From Akkermansia muciniphila (GTDB lineage Bacteria; Verrucomicrobiota; Verrucomicrobiia; Verrucomicrobiales; V1-33), in NCBI GenBank assembly GCA_945861415.1, contig CAMAUV010000013.1, forward strand, positions 1-64,000: 64,000 bases of DNA, read 5' to 3'. Below the pieces are notes generated by a model. It did no database searches. It was not told where the DNA came from and worked only from the letters and a program-made list of their open reading frames with translations. This document shows positions 8,681 through 19,692 of the stretch, one piece after another. Every line of letters begins with the position of its first letter. The first letter of the stretch is position 1. The position numbers and the translations under genes are program-made.

Positions 8681-9079
8681 ATGAAGATGAAGTCCCGCTG
8701 GTTGTTTGTCATCCTGATGATCCTGCCACTCATTGCATTTACGGCATTTGGGCTTCGGAATTACTGGCCGCCGAATCAAAAAATCCGTAGCGAAGCTACC
8801 GCCATAAGTTTGCTCGGAAAGTGGCTGAACGCCTAGCAGCTTGTTCACGAAGGACGCTTCCCTCAAACCTTGGAAACTCTTTTGAATGACAGAAACGCGT
8901 GTGAGCGTTACGGCGCGGATCGATCCGTCCTCGCAGGCGTATGAATTTCAGAGTATCACGGAGGCCGGCCTGACTTAGGTTCGGCCGATACGCTCCTTGT
9001 CGCCCGCCCACTCAATCGGCCTGAACTAAAAATTATCCTGAACGCCGGCGGATCTGCGTGGGCGGTCAATGAGGACTGA
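8681..9079 (+). pseudogene. Membrane-anchored or secreted protein gene with two in-frame stops
   Basis: ATG 8681 starts MKMKSRWLFVILMILPLIAF, an N-terminal membrane anchor or signal peptide. The frame is broken by TAG (8834-8836) and TGA (8942-8944), yet remains the only sensible one until TGA 9077-9079, covering 133 codons. After the first stop it reads QLVHEGRFPQTLETLLNDRN, then ISEYHGGRPDLGSADTLLVA and RPLNRPELKIILNAGGS. The family is not recognised, though the layout (anchor, short helical part, small beta domain) resembles pilin-like or type II secretion minor proteins found in planctomycetes. Two substitutions and no frameshift argue for true decay. Confidence 0.65.
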
Positions 9080-9186
9080 AGTCCCGGCCGCTAGAACAGT
9101 TAGCGAAGAGTCGCATCCACAACCATGCTAATTTCGATAACGGTAGCCGGGTGTGCGTGCCGACTCTTTTGACATGGGAGACGGCT

Positions 9187-10802
9187 CTATTCAGCACTCA
9201 CCATTTTCACCGCCCCGCGCGGGAATTTCGCCTTCTTCACCAGCCCCATGAATTCCTTCCGGTGACCGGCGGAATCGTGGCCGAGGGCGCCACCAGCCCA
9301 GTGGATGATGGACTCTTGCGTAACCGCTCCAGCGTAAGGAGAGCCGCGTAGAGCCAAACCAAACGCAGTCACCGCCGCCGCGAAACGGAAATCCTCACCG
9401 GCCCCGGCAAAAGTCTGCGCTCCGCCCGCAGAGCAAAAGAAAGTTGCCATCGTGCTCTGCGCGGCCTCTGGCAGTTTGTGGCGAATGTGCAGCGCAGTCA
9501 GATTACCGGACGGCGCGGCGGGTTCATATTGATACAGCACCGTCACACGCTGACCGGCTCCTAGATCCCCGCTGTCCTTGCGGTCGCTGGAAAAATCCGC
9601 GTTTTCCATCACCCGGTTCTCGTAGCCGAGCAGCCGGTAGCGCTTTGCAGCCGACGGGTTCCATTTCAATTGGAGTTTCACGTCCTTGGCCACGGTGAGC
9701 AGCCTACCGCTCGCATCCGCCACCAGCACTTTTTCCGCCTCCTCCTTGCTGTCGATGTAGGCATAGTTGCCATTCCCCTTATTCGCCAGCATTTCGAGCC
9801 TGCTGTCCTTTAGATTCCCCATGCCGAAACCGAGCACGCTCAGGAAGATGCCGCTCTTCGCCTTTGTGGTGATCAACCGCTCCAACGCCTTTTCGTCCGT
9901 TTTGCCCACGTTGAAATCACCATCCGTCGCTAGGATCACGCGGTTCACACCACCCTTGATGAAATTCTCCGCCGCGGTGCGGTAAGCGAGTTCAATTCCC
10001 TGGCCGCCATTGGTGGAACCGCCTGCATCCAGATTGCGAATGGCTTGTAGAATCGCGGATGCTCTGTCGCCCCCTGTGGCGGGCAGCACCAAGCCAGAGG
10101 CCCCGGCATATGTCACCATCGCGATCCGGTCCTGCGGGCGCAGACCATCGGTTAGGATTTCCAGACCCTTCTTCACCAGCGGTAGCTTGTTTTTCTCATC
10201 CATAGAGCCGCTCACATCCACAAGGAAGACGAGGTTCGCCGCCGGGCGTGCAGCAGGAGCCACATCGCGCGTGCGCAGCGAAATCTTGAGCAGCCGGTCT
10301 CCTTGCCTCCACGGACATTCCGCAGTCTCCATGCTCACTGCGAAGGGCTTCCCGGGTGCAGGGTGCGGGTATTCGTAGGGAAAGTAGTTCACCATTTCCT
10401 CCAGCCGAACCGCTCCCTGCGGCACCGCCTCCCCGCTCTGGATGAACCGCCTGACATTCGCATACGATGCCGTGTCCACATCCGCCCGAAGGTGCTCACC
10501 GACTGGCCCGACGTGCGCACGAATTCGTTTTCCTGCACGTTCACATAGGACTCCGCGCTTTCCGTGTAAGAGTTTAAACTGCCCCCAATTCCCATTGGTG
10601 AGCATGTCACCACAAAGCTTGGCGGGAATGACGGCGGACTGGATCGCGAAACTTTGGATTTGGAAGGCTTGGAAAAACTCGCCAATGGAGCCGCAGCATG
10701 ATTGGCAGCGTATCTTGAATATGAGGAAGAGGAACAAGCACCGAGAACAAAGGCTAGTGTGCTGAGAGCGATGGGGAGGAATCGATGGTCTATGAGTTTC
10801 AT
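9187..10802 (-). pseudogene. von Willebrand factor A lipoprotein (YfbK/DUF3520 type), frameshifted
   Basis: The gene starts at ATG 10802 with MKLIDHRFLPIALSTLAF and VLGACSSSSY, a lipoprotein signal (L-G-A-C). After YVNVQENEFVRTSGQSVSTF the frame is lost near 10484. The next frame goes on with ADVDTASYANVRRFIQSG, the classic continuation in this family (STFS-DVDTASYANVRRF). Restoring one missing base in the GGGCGG run would join both parts into about 538 residues. The VWA domain has the metal site DVSGSMDEKN (DxSxS), and the C-terminal DUF3520 part ends KMVSAE. In the family these are envelope proteins of unclear role, often called Ca-activated chloride channel homologs. It is either a real pseudogene or a one-base sequencing error; the body is otherwise intact. 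Confidence 0.85.
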
Positions 10803-10808
10803 GGTATC

Positions 10809-10881
10809 AATGCTACTTTTATAGCAATAATACCCGCAAAACGAGACAGTCCACTACTAATGCTGCTCATTTAGCAATAAT
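10809..10881. repeat. Two 23-bp imperfect direct repeats with internal dyads, 50 bp apart
   Basis: AATGCTACTTTTATAGCAATAAT-type units occupy 10809-10831 and 10859-10881. They agree at 19 of 23 positions and each holds an inverted TGCT...AGCA pair. The centres are 50 bp apart, close to five helical turns. They sit immediately upstream of the VWA lipoprotein start (10802), so they may be an operator or activator site for that gene. They are also A/T-rich compared with the surroundings. Confidence 0.45.
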
Positions 10882-11051
10882 CGACTGCGAAAAAACCCGA
10901 ACAGGGAGCGCTGCCTAACTATAACGGCAGTCGCGGAGTGCAGAAGGTTGTGAAAACGAGGCCGCCGAATGCTGGCCGACATCTCCGGGACACACGCAGA
11001 GCGTCCCCAATTCCTCATTGCCCCGGCGATTCCCTGCCCTAGTATTCATCA

Positions 11052-11150
11052 CAACATCGCGGGGGTGCCGGGTCAGCCGGCTGAGATTTTCCTCATTCGC
11101 AGGAGAACCCTTTGAACCTGATCCGGCTCATACCGGCGAAGGGAGTCGGG
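11052..11150 (+). promoter_or_regulatory. TPP riboswitch (THI box) in the thiC leader
   Basis: The aptamer that binds thiamine pyrophosphate and lowers expression of the downstream gene. The sequence has the 5' element GGGGGTGCC (11061-11069), GGCTGAGA at 11079-11086, ACCCTTTGAACCTGATCCGG at 11107-11126, and TACCGGCGAAGGGA (11131-11144). These match the universally conserved P2/J2-4 and P4/P5 parts. The P1 stem is weak at the outer edge, so ends are approximate. About 115 bases separate it from the thiC start. No clear terminator hairpin with a T tract lies between them, which favours control of translation initiation. Confidence 0.95.
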
Positions 11151-11244
11151 CGGGCGGACAAGGCGCTCTCCGTGATGATCACTCCACGCGTCCGGCCATT
11201 TCGTCCTTCTGATTTTGTCATTCCCTCGTCCTTTATCATTCTGA

Positions 11245-13227
<1,983 letters not shown>

Positions 13228-13238
13228 CCACCTTACAC

Positions 13239-13519
13239 TCTCTTGAGTTTTGTCCAAGAGGCGGAGGGCAAGCCCTTGGCCTAAAAATGGCCGGATTCCA
13301 ATGCGAAGCCGCGACCGAGATGATCCTGCCTGCTGCATAACGTTGCGTGCAAACCGGCCACGGTGGGATGTTCATAACGATGACATGCGCAACGTCGACG
13401 CCACCGGATGGAAGGGAGTTGATCTATTTACCGCCGGTGTGCCGTGCCCGCCTTTTTCTGTCGCTGGGAAGCAGCTCCCAAGTAATGATGAGCGAGACAA
13501 TAACCTACTGAGCGATTGA
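13239..13519 (+). pseudogene. Remnant of a C5-cytosine DNA methyltransferase (N-terminal part)
   Basis: The reading SLEFCPRGGGQALGLKMAGF continuing into QCEAATE matches motif I of a Dcm-type enzyme (E-I-C-A-G-A-G-G-Q-A-L-G-L-E-x-A-G-F). A frameshift near 13317 moves to DDPACCITLRANRPRW, and motif IV is preserved as GVPCPPFSVAGKQ (catalytic PC). The frame ends at TGA 13517-13519 right after NDERD, where family members continue with DLFPE. The target-recognition part and motifs VI-X are gone. It lies directly downstream of thiC and could have belonged to a lost restriction-modification locus. Confidence 0.8.
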
Positions 13520-13550
13520 CCTTTTACTGCGCCCCCTCCTCCACAGAATC

Positions 13551-13789
13551 ATGAGTCTTAAACACCCTGCTCTGCGCTGGTTGGAAGAAGTCTGGAATAC
13601 TAAGAACATGAACGCACCTATGAGTTGATGGATTTATCTGCAGCGGGCCATACTAACCGCGAGGCCGTGTTAGGACTAGAGCGGTTTGAGAAGGAGATGT
13701 AACGACCTCTGATCAAGACGTTTTCGGATGTGATGATGACGGCAGATGGGAGTATTGAAGTGGAAACGGCACCTGCGCGCAAAGCCTAA
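13551..13789 (+). pseudogene. Remnant of a SnoaL-like (ester cyclase/NTF2-fold) protein
   Basis: ATG 13551 opens MSLKHPALRWLEEVWNTKNM. A one-base shift then leads to YELMDLSAAGHTNREAVLGL and ERFEKEM, a TAA (around 13700), and RPLIKTFSDVMMT in the same frame. This is the N-terminal half of a SnoaL-type polyketide-cyclase-like fold (R-W-x-E-E-V-W-N, then a G-x-E-A-x-x-x-F helix and a F-S-D strand). At least one frameshift and one stop make it non-functional. No RBS is preserved. Confidence 0.5.
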
Positions 13790-13838
13790 TAATCCCCCGG
13801 ATAGAACCGCCTGTTCTCATGACACACCCCGGCGCCGA

Positions 13839-14924
13839 TCACACGTCCACACATTCATCAAAGGCGCGCCGGTATAAATCGCGCACTCGACTAGCCTGGG
13901 CTGCTCCGGTGGCCGCATAGTTGTCCAATCCGGGCGCAGCATTGATTTCGAGGATGCTGTAGTCCGCCGCTGCGTCGGTGATGCTTTCGCAGGCGAGGTC
14001 CACGCCACACAGACGCAGTCCCATGTCTGCTGTGATCTTGATGCAGAGGTGACGCCAGTAGGGATGAATCGTCTCGGTGTAGTCCTCCGAGTCCCCTCCG
14101 ACTGAAAGGTTGGAGACATCGTAGACCCTCCATACCTGACCGGCATCCAGAATCGTGTCCCGGTTCCAGCCCAAACGCTGCAGGCTGCTCTCAATGCGCG
14201 GGTCAATCAGGTTAAGTACCGTGTCCCGCCCCTGCTCCTCAAACCTTACCTGCCGGGTTTGAAACAAAGCGTCGATGTTCGAAGTCCCGTCGCCAATCAG
14301 TTCCAGCGGTTTGCGCAAGTAGCAGGAAATGATCTCATCTCCCATGACCACTACCCTGTAGTCCGGATGGGGAACGGCCTTCTCAACGATCACCTTGAAG
14401 GCCCCCTGCTCAGCGAAGTTTTCCAGGGCCGCTCGTACTTCCCCGGCTGTCCGGCAGCATTCGATTCCCCTGCCCTGCGAGCCTTCGTTGGGCTTCAAAT
14501 AGCACGGGTAGCCCAGCGATTCATCAATGAAGGCGAGAACTGCCTCGACGTGATCATACCCTCCAAAACCGAAGCGCCCGAGATTACGGTCAATCAATTC
14601 TACGAAGCGCGGAAAAAGGAACACCTTTCCCGGCGGCGTGCGATAGCCCAGACTTTGCAAGAAGTGCTTGGTGTAACCTTTGTCGCGGGCCACTTCGGAC
14701 GCGCCCAGTCGGTTGATGCCAAGGCTTGAGCCGCGAAAAAACCGCACCGCTCCGTTGTGATAGACGATTCTACCCACGTAGCCGTAAACAGGCTCAATGT
14801 GGATCTGCTGCACATTAGAGAGGTTCCCTTCGTTGAACAGCTCAATTAAGAGTTTGGTAATGAAAGGATAGTGGGGCTGGGGAAGGAGCGGTGGACCCTT
14901 GCTTTCAGTTTCCTGGCTGTGCAT
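13839..14924 (-). CDS. ATP-grasp carboxylate-amine ligase, cyanophycin synthetase/GshF-like
   Basis: A 361-residue protein whose whole length is an ATP-grasp ligase region. N-terminal GYVGRIVYHNGAVRFFRGSS and SEVARDKGYTKHFLQSLGY correspond to the entry of the ATP-grasp domain in cyanophycin synthetase and GshAB fusions. YPCYLKPNEGSQGRGI is the ATP-binding loop, and the metal site is ILEINAAPGLDNYA (E-x-N) near the end. Unlike cyanophycin synthetase there is no Mur-ligase half, and no amino-acid partner gene is adjacent. ATG 14924 was chosen; an earlier TTG/GTG start before 15020 would lengthen it by up to 30 residues. The substrates are unknown; it presumably joins an amino acid to a carboxylate. 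Confidence 0.75.
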   Translation of the reverse strand: MHSQETESKGPPLLPQPHYPFITKLLIELFNEGNLSNVQQIHIEPVYGYVGRIVYHNGAVRFFRGSSLGINRLGASEVARDKGYTKHFLQSLGYRTPPGKVFLFPRFVELIDRNLGRFGFGGYDHVEAVLAFIDESLGYPCYLKPNEGSQGRGIECCRTAGEVRAALENFAEQGAFKVIVEKAVPHPDYRVVVMGDEIISCYLRKPLELIGDGTSNIDALFQTRQVRFEEQGRDTVLNLIDPRIESSLQRLGWNRDTILDAGQVWRVYDVSNLSVGGDSEDYTETIHPYWRHLCIKITADMGLRLCGVDLACESITDAAADYSILEINAAPGLDNYAATGAAQASRVRDLYRRAFDECVDV

Positions 14925-15019
14925 GAAGAAGAGATATTGATAGGGTTGATTCCTCGTAAGATAGTGCACGCAGGACCACAATCCCTCATCCAAAAGATCG
15001 ACAGCAATAAAAGCCGTGC

Positions 15020-17557
15020 CTACCGCCACAGCACGCTGGGAAACTTCTTCGCGACGGCCTGACGGTGCTTCGGCCATTCACGGGTCATGAAAGCCGGCCA
15101 GTCTGCGGTGGTAGCGAGGCGCTTGCCGTCGGGGGTGTGGAGGCTCAGGAAGACGGGCAGACGGCCCTCGCAGAGGGTGGGGTGCTTTTTGAGGGCGAAG
15201 CATTCCTGGAGTTTCACCTGAGCTTCCGGAGTGTCGCTGGTGTAGTTGATTTTGATAGTGCCGCCGCCATGCCACGGGAGAGCAAGCGGTGCTAGCTCAT
15301 CAAGCCAACCGACCATGCCTTTGTCGAGATGCTGATGGAAAGCGTGGATGAGGGGAGCGGCTTGCGCTTCTTTGACGAGGGTGAGACCATTGAAGGCCCG
15401 GCTGAGGCAAGCGGTGACGGCGGTGTCGTCGAAGGGCGCGAACTCTAACTCCGGCAGGGTGGATTGGACGAAATTCACGCGGGCTATGAACTGCTTCAGC
15501 CTATGATCGAAAAGGGGCAAATCAAAGGCACCGGCGTGGTGGGCCTCGGCAAGGCAACGGCCGCTGGCGATCGGATCAAGTTCGCGCTGCTGAGATTTTT
15601 CCTCAATTACGAGGTCGCGGTAACGCACGAGCCTCATGGCGGCGACGCGTTTGTTCTGTGCGTCGAAGAGGTGCTCGATAGAGGTACCAAGGTGCTGGGG
15701 AAACATCTCTGCGATCCACGCGGGCTCTACAGCGGTAGCTAGGCTGAGCAGAGTCTGGCCAGAGGGTGTTTCGCGCAGATTGGCGGCGACGAAGAATAGC
15801 GCATGCTGCACAACGCTCTCGCGCACGAGCAGGCCGACGCGCTGGTCGGTGAGATCGCACTCGGTTTTGCCGGGACTGCGGCGCTTGGCGAGCTGGTCTG
15901 CAAAGCCGGCCATGATACATCGCAGCAAAGCTTCGAAGGGTTTACCGGGGCCAGCGGGCAGGGGTTCGCGCTCGTAGAGATGCTGCTGATGGGCGGCGTT
16001 CAGGATTTGCTGAAATGTCTGCTCCACCTGACGGGCGACCTGGACATTGATGCCGCAACTGCGGCAACGGTCGAAACTGAAGCCGTTCGCCTTGGCAAAA
16101 TCGTAGGTGCGCATGAGCGTGATGAAATCGGAGTCCGCGCTGTCCTCGAATATTTCGCGCGCGGCTTTGGTCTGTACATCGTCGCGATCCAGTCGGGCAA
16201 GTAAGTCACGGCCACTGACCAGAGCAGCGCAAAGAGCAGCATCCCGCACGCAACCCCGTTGGCTGGCTTCGATCAACATGCGGGAGTAGCGCGGGTGCAT
16301 GGGAAGACGCAGCATACGGTGCCCAATAGACGTGAGGTCCTTATCCCGAAGAGCACCAAGCATCGTGAGCAGGCGCTCGGCGCGCACGACAGCCTGCAGA
16401 TCAGGCTTGTCTAACCAGTCAAAGGTGGCGGCTTCGCGTATGCCGAGCGAGTGCAGCAGTAGCACCACCTCCGCGAGATCACTGCGCTGAATTTCCGGGG
16501 TGTTGCGCTCCTCGCGATCCTTGTGGCCGATCACCGTCCACAAGCGGTGACAAGTGCCAGGCGCGGTGCGTCCAGCGCGGCCTCTTCGCTGATCCGCACT
16601 GGCCCAGCTGATCGGCTCCAGCAACAGCGTGCCGATGCCGCGTTCGGCGTCGTAGCGAGCCACTCGGGCGATGCCTCCGTCAACCACATGGCGGATGCCG
16701 TCGATGGTGATGCTGGTTTCCGCAACGTTGGTGGCGACGATTACTTTGCGCAGAGGATTTGGCGCAAAGGCGCGATCCTGCTCCTGCGGTTCGAGTTCGC
16801 CATGCAAAGGGATGCACGCCACCCGTTCAAGCGTTCTCAGGCCGCGTAGCGCGTCCAGAGTGCCGCTAATCTCGCCGCGACCCGGCATAAATACGAGAAT
16901 ATCGCCAGGCGCGTCATCGTTAATGATGCGCTCGACCGCGTCAGCAGCCTGCACCGTGATCGGGCGCTGATCCGGCATCTTCAGATAGCTCACCTCCACC
17001 GGAAAGCTTTTCCCCTCGGAAATGAGGACTGGGCACCCATCCAGATAGGCCGCGACGGGCTCGGCATCAAGCGTGGCGGACATGACCACTATGGCCAAAT
17101 CTGGCCGTTGAGTCTTCTGCAGGTGCTTTACCAGCGCCAGCGCGACATCGCTAAGCAGGTTCCGCTCGTGGAATTCATCAAAGATCACCGCGCCAATATT
17201 CGCCAACGTTCGGTCATCCTGCAGCCAACGCAGCAGAATGCCTTCAGTGACAAAACAAATGCGTGTGCCCACGCTCGTGTGGTCATCGAAGCGAATCTGA
17301 TAGCCTACCTCCGCCCCGAGCTTTCCTTCCCGCTCCCACGCTACCCGCGTGGCCACCGTGCGGGCGGCAAGGCGGCGGGGCTGCAACACCACGATCATCT
17401 TGGCGCCCGCGATTCCCTTATCTAACAGCATCTGCGGCACCTGCGTGGTCTTGCCAGATCCCGTCGGCGCGACGAGTACTAACCTATTCCCACCGCTCAA
17501 GGTGCGCAGGATGTCGTCGTGGATTTTCCAGATGGGAAGCGTGGTGGAAGAGCGCAT
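15020..17557 (-). CDS. hrpB: ATP-dependent helicase HrpB
   Basis: A DEAH-box-type RNA/DNA helicase of the HrpA/HrpB group; the cellular role in most bacteria is still unclear. The 845-residue protein has Walker A PTGSGKTTQ (31-39), the DExH motif DEFHERN (127-133), motif III SATLDAEP, motif V ATNVAETSITIDGI, and motif VI QRRGRAGRTAPG. The C-terminal HrpB-specific domain follows, with WHGGGTIKINYTSDTPEAQV and the ending TADWPAFMTREWPKHR, both typical of HrpB. ATG 17557 gives the usual length for the family. The ATP-grasp gene follows on the same strand after about 95 bases. Confidence 0.96.
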   Translation of the reverse strand: MRSSTTLPIWKIHDDILRTLSGGNRLVLVAPTGSGKTTQVPQMLLDKGIAGAKMIVVLQPRRLAARTVATRVAWEREGKLGAEVGYQIRFDDHTSVGTRICFVTEGILLRWLQDDRTLANIGAVIFDEFHERNLLSDVALALVKHLQKTQRPDLAIVVMSATLDAEPVAAYLDGCPVLISEGKSFPVEVSYLKMPDQRPITVQAADAVERIINDDAPGDILVFMPGRGEISGTLDALRGLRTLERVACIPLHGELEPQEQDRAFAPNPLRKVIVATNVAETSITIDGIRHVVDGGIARVARYDAERGIGTLLLEPISWASADQRRGRAGRTAPGTCHRLWTVIGHKDREERNTPEIQRSDLAEVVLLLHSLGIREAATFDWLDKPDLQAVVRAERLLTMLGALRDKDLTSIGHRMLRLPMHPRYSRMLIEASQRGCVRDAALCAALVSGRDLLARLDRDDVQTKAAREIFEDSADSDFITLMRTYDFAKANGFSFDRCRSCGINVQVARQVEQTFQQILNAAHQQHLYEREPLPAGPGKPFEALLRCIMAGFADQLAKRRSPGKTECDLTDQRVGLLVRESVVQHALFFVAANLRETPSGQTLLSLATAVEPAWIAEMFPQHLGTSIEHLFDAQNKRVAAMRLVRYRDLVIEEKSQQRELDPIASGRCLAEAHHAGAFDLPLFDHRLKQFIARVNFVQSTLPELEFAPFDDTAVTACLSRAFNGLTLVKEAQAAPLIHAFHQHLDKGMVGWLDELAPLALPWHGGGTIKINYTSDTPEAQVKLQECFALKKHPTLCEGRLPVFLSLHTPDGKRLATTADWPAFMTREWPKHRQAVAKKFPSVLWR

Positions 17558-17621
17558 GAAAGTGGACTTTGTCGCTATGGGCTTTCGTTGGAAGTGCGAA
17601 CGCAAACGATCCAGTTCTATG

Positions 17622-17996
17622 ATGGAATTGAAGAACCTCATAGCGCAGTCGATGCCGCCGGATGAGAACATCTTTAGCCGCTTTAAGCGGAGCAAAAGGC
17701 ATTTTCCAGAAGATTACTTGCCGCTCACCGATGAGTGGGGCTTGTGGGATTATCAATCACCGCCGCGGAAACAATTTCCCAATGGCGAGACACACAGCCC
17801 CAACAAACTCAGCACCAACAGCGTTCAGCAAACTGCTCCGCGGGAGATGTCTAAGCTATCAATGATTGCGCATGAAGCCCGGCGCGTGGCGACAGAAACA
17901 ATGCTAGGGTATTGCAAGTGCACGGGTATCAAAGTGATCCCCCAGATTACTCTGCCGCTCGAAAAGCCAATGAAAGCGCGGCGGAAGGCGAAGTAA
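17622..17996 (+). CDS. Hypothetical protein, divergent from hrpB
   Basis: A 124-residue reading frame starting at ATG 17622 (MELKNLIAQSMPPDENIF), with TLPLEKPMKARRKAK at its basic C-terminus. Composition is coding-like (SRFKRSKRHFPEDYLPLTDE), but no family is recognised. The same frame is open further upstream to ATG 17556, which would overlap the hrpB start codon by two bases. Both starts cannot easily share a promoter region, so the shorter form is preferred. It may also be a decaying gene. It ends 57 bases before the convergent end of gnd. Confidence 0.35.
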   Translation: MELKNLIAQSMPPDENIFSRFKRSKRHFPEDYLPLTDEWGLWDYQSPPRKQFPNGETHSPNKLSTNSVQQTAPREMSKLSMIAHEARRVATETMLGYCKCTGIKVIPQITLPLEKPMKARRKAK

Positions 17997-18053
17997 ATTT
18001 ACTTCAAGATGCTCCCGTCGTTTTTTCTGGTTCGCTGAGAAATCCTCTGCTAC

Positions 18054-19493
18054 TTATCCGATCACTTCCGGCCAGTCGGTGTGGAAGAATTGGCCTTCGG
18101 GTTTGTCGGTTCGCTCATAGGTGTGTGCACCGAAGAAGTCGCGCTGGGCCTGGAGCAGGTTGGCGGGGAGACGGGCGGCGCGGTAGCTGTCGTAGTAGCC
18201 AAGGCTGGCGCTGAAGGCAGGCGCGGGTATGCCACTGAGGGTAGCGAGGGAGACGACTTCACGCCAGTTTTGCTGGGTGCGGCCGAGGACGTCCTTGAAG
18301 AAGGGATCAAGCATCAGGTTCACGAGACCCGGGTTGCCGCGATACGCATCGGTGATGCGATTGAGGAAGCGGGCGCGGATAATGCACCCCCCGCGCCAGA
18401 TGGCAGCGATGCGACCGAGATCGAGGCCCCAGTTTTTCTTTTCACCCATGGTTTTAATAAGGTCGAGGCCCTGCGCATAGCTGATGATTTTGCTGGCGTA
18501 GAGGGCATCGTGCACCTTCTTTACGAGGTCTGCTTTGGAGACGGTGATATTGACTGCCGGGCCTTTGAGCTCTGCGCTGGCGGCCACGCGCTGCTTTTTC
18601 TGGCTGGAGAGGATGCGTGCTTCCACGGCAGCATTGATGGTGGAAATGACGACAGCATTTTCCGCAGCGTTGAGCAGCGTCCACTGACCCGTGCCTTTCT
18701 GTCCAGCCTTGTCCACGATGAGTTCCACGATGGGAGTTCCCGTTTCCGCGTCTTTCTGCTCTAGCGCTTTACCAGTGATTTGAATAAGGTAACTAAGCAG
18801 TTCCCCCTCATTCCAGTCATTGAAAATGGCGGCCATCTCATCTGTGGTGAATCCGGCGTGTTTGAAAATGTTGTAGGCTTCGCAGATAAGCTGCATGTCG
18901 CCGTATTCGATTCCGTTATGGATCATCTTCACATAGTGGCCGGCGCCGCCGGGGCCGATGTGGATGACGCAGGGCTCGCCATCCACTTTAGCTGCGATAC
19001 TCTCAAAAATGGGCTTCATCACCTCCCACGTGCTGGGAGGACCGCCGGGCATGATGCTTGGGCCTTTGCGCGCACCCTCTTCACCGCCGCTGACACCAGC
19101 CCCGATGAATCGGAGCTTCTTTTCCGCGAGGTAGGCGTCGCGGCGCTCAGTGGCTTTATAGAAGCTGTTGCCGCCGTCGATGATGATATCGTCCTCCTCC
19201 AACAACGGAATGAGTTGCTCAATAACGGCATCCACGGCGTCGCGTTCGGAATCGGTGACCGCATTTGATTTAACCATGATCTGAATCTTGCGCGGGCGCT
19301 TAAGGCTTTTGACGAAGTCCTCTAGCGTGTGGCTACCCACGAGTTTTTTGCCCTGATGCTTGGCGATAAACTCATCAGTCACCGAGGTGGTGCGGTTAAA
19401 AACGGCGATAGTAAACCCGCGGCTTTCTACGTTGAGGACGAGGTTTTGTCCCATAACGGCGAGACCGATTAATCCAAAGTCAGCTTGGCTCAT
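18054..19493 (-). CDS. gnd: 6-phosphogluconate dehydrogenase, decarboxylating
   Basis: Oxidises 6-phosphogluconate to ribulose 5-phosphate, CO2 and NADPH in the oxidative pentose phosphate pathway. The 479 residues match the long homodimeric enzyme: GLAVMGQNLVLNVESRGF (NADP-binding Rossmann), IDGGNSFYKATERR, the catalytic segment GPGGAGHYVKMIHNGIEYGD (active-site K and N), and the C-terminal RDFFGAHTYERTD. The start ATG 19493 is followed at once by the Rossmann strand. It is monocistronic, transcribed away from the esterase gene cluster. OpcA, a helper of the preceding enzyme in the pathway, is encoded at 28492-29586, but zwf is not in the window. Confidence 0.97.
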   Translation of the reverse strand: MSQADFGLIGLAVMGQNLVLNVESRGFTIAVFNRTTSVTDEFIAKHQGKKLVGSHTLEDFVKSLKRPRKIQIMVKSNAVTDSERDAVDAVIEQLIPLLEEDDIIIDGGNSFYKATERRDAYLAEKKLRFIGAGVSGGEEGARKGPSIMPGGPPSTWEVMKPIFESIAAKVDGEPCVIHIGPGGAGHYVKMIHNGIEYGDMQLICEAYNIFKHAGFTTDEMAAIFNDWNEGELLSYLIQITGKALEQKDAETGTPIVELIVDKAGQKGTGQWTLLNAAENAVVISTINAAVEARILSSQKKQRVAASAELKGPAVNITVSKADLVKKVHDALYASKIISYAQGLDLIKTMGEKKNWGLDLGRIAAIWRGGCIIRARFLNRITDAYRGNPGLVNLMLDPFFKDVLGRTQQNWREVVSLATLSGIPAPAFSASLGYYDSYRAARLPANLLQAQRDFFGAHTYERTDKPEGQFFHTDWPEVIG

Positions 19494-19692
19494 TTTCAGA
19501 AGTAATTGCGTGATTAGTAGTAGGTGGGGAGAGTGGGCGGTAAAGGTGCGCCAAGGACGTGTCCACCAGAAAAGTTCCGATCAGGAAAGGATGGGCGAAT
19601 TTGACCCCCCCTACCCTAAAAATGCGCAGGAATTGGCTGAGTTTCCACATTCGAAACATTGACGGCGGGCGCGAAAAGCCATAGGAACGGTA

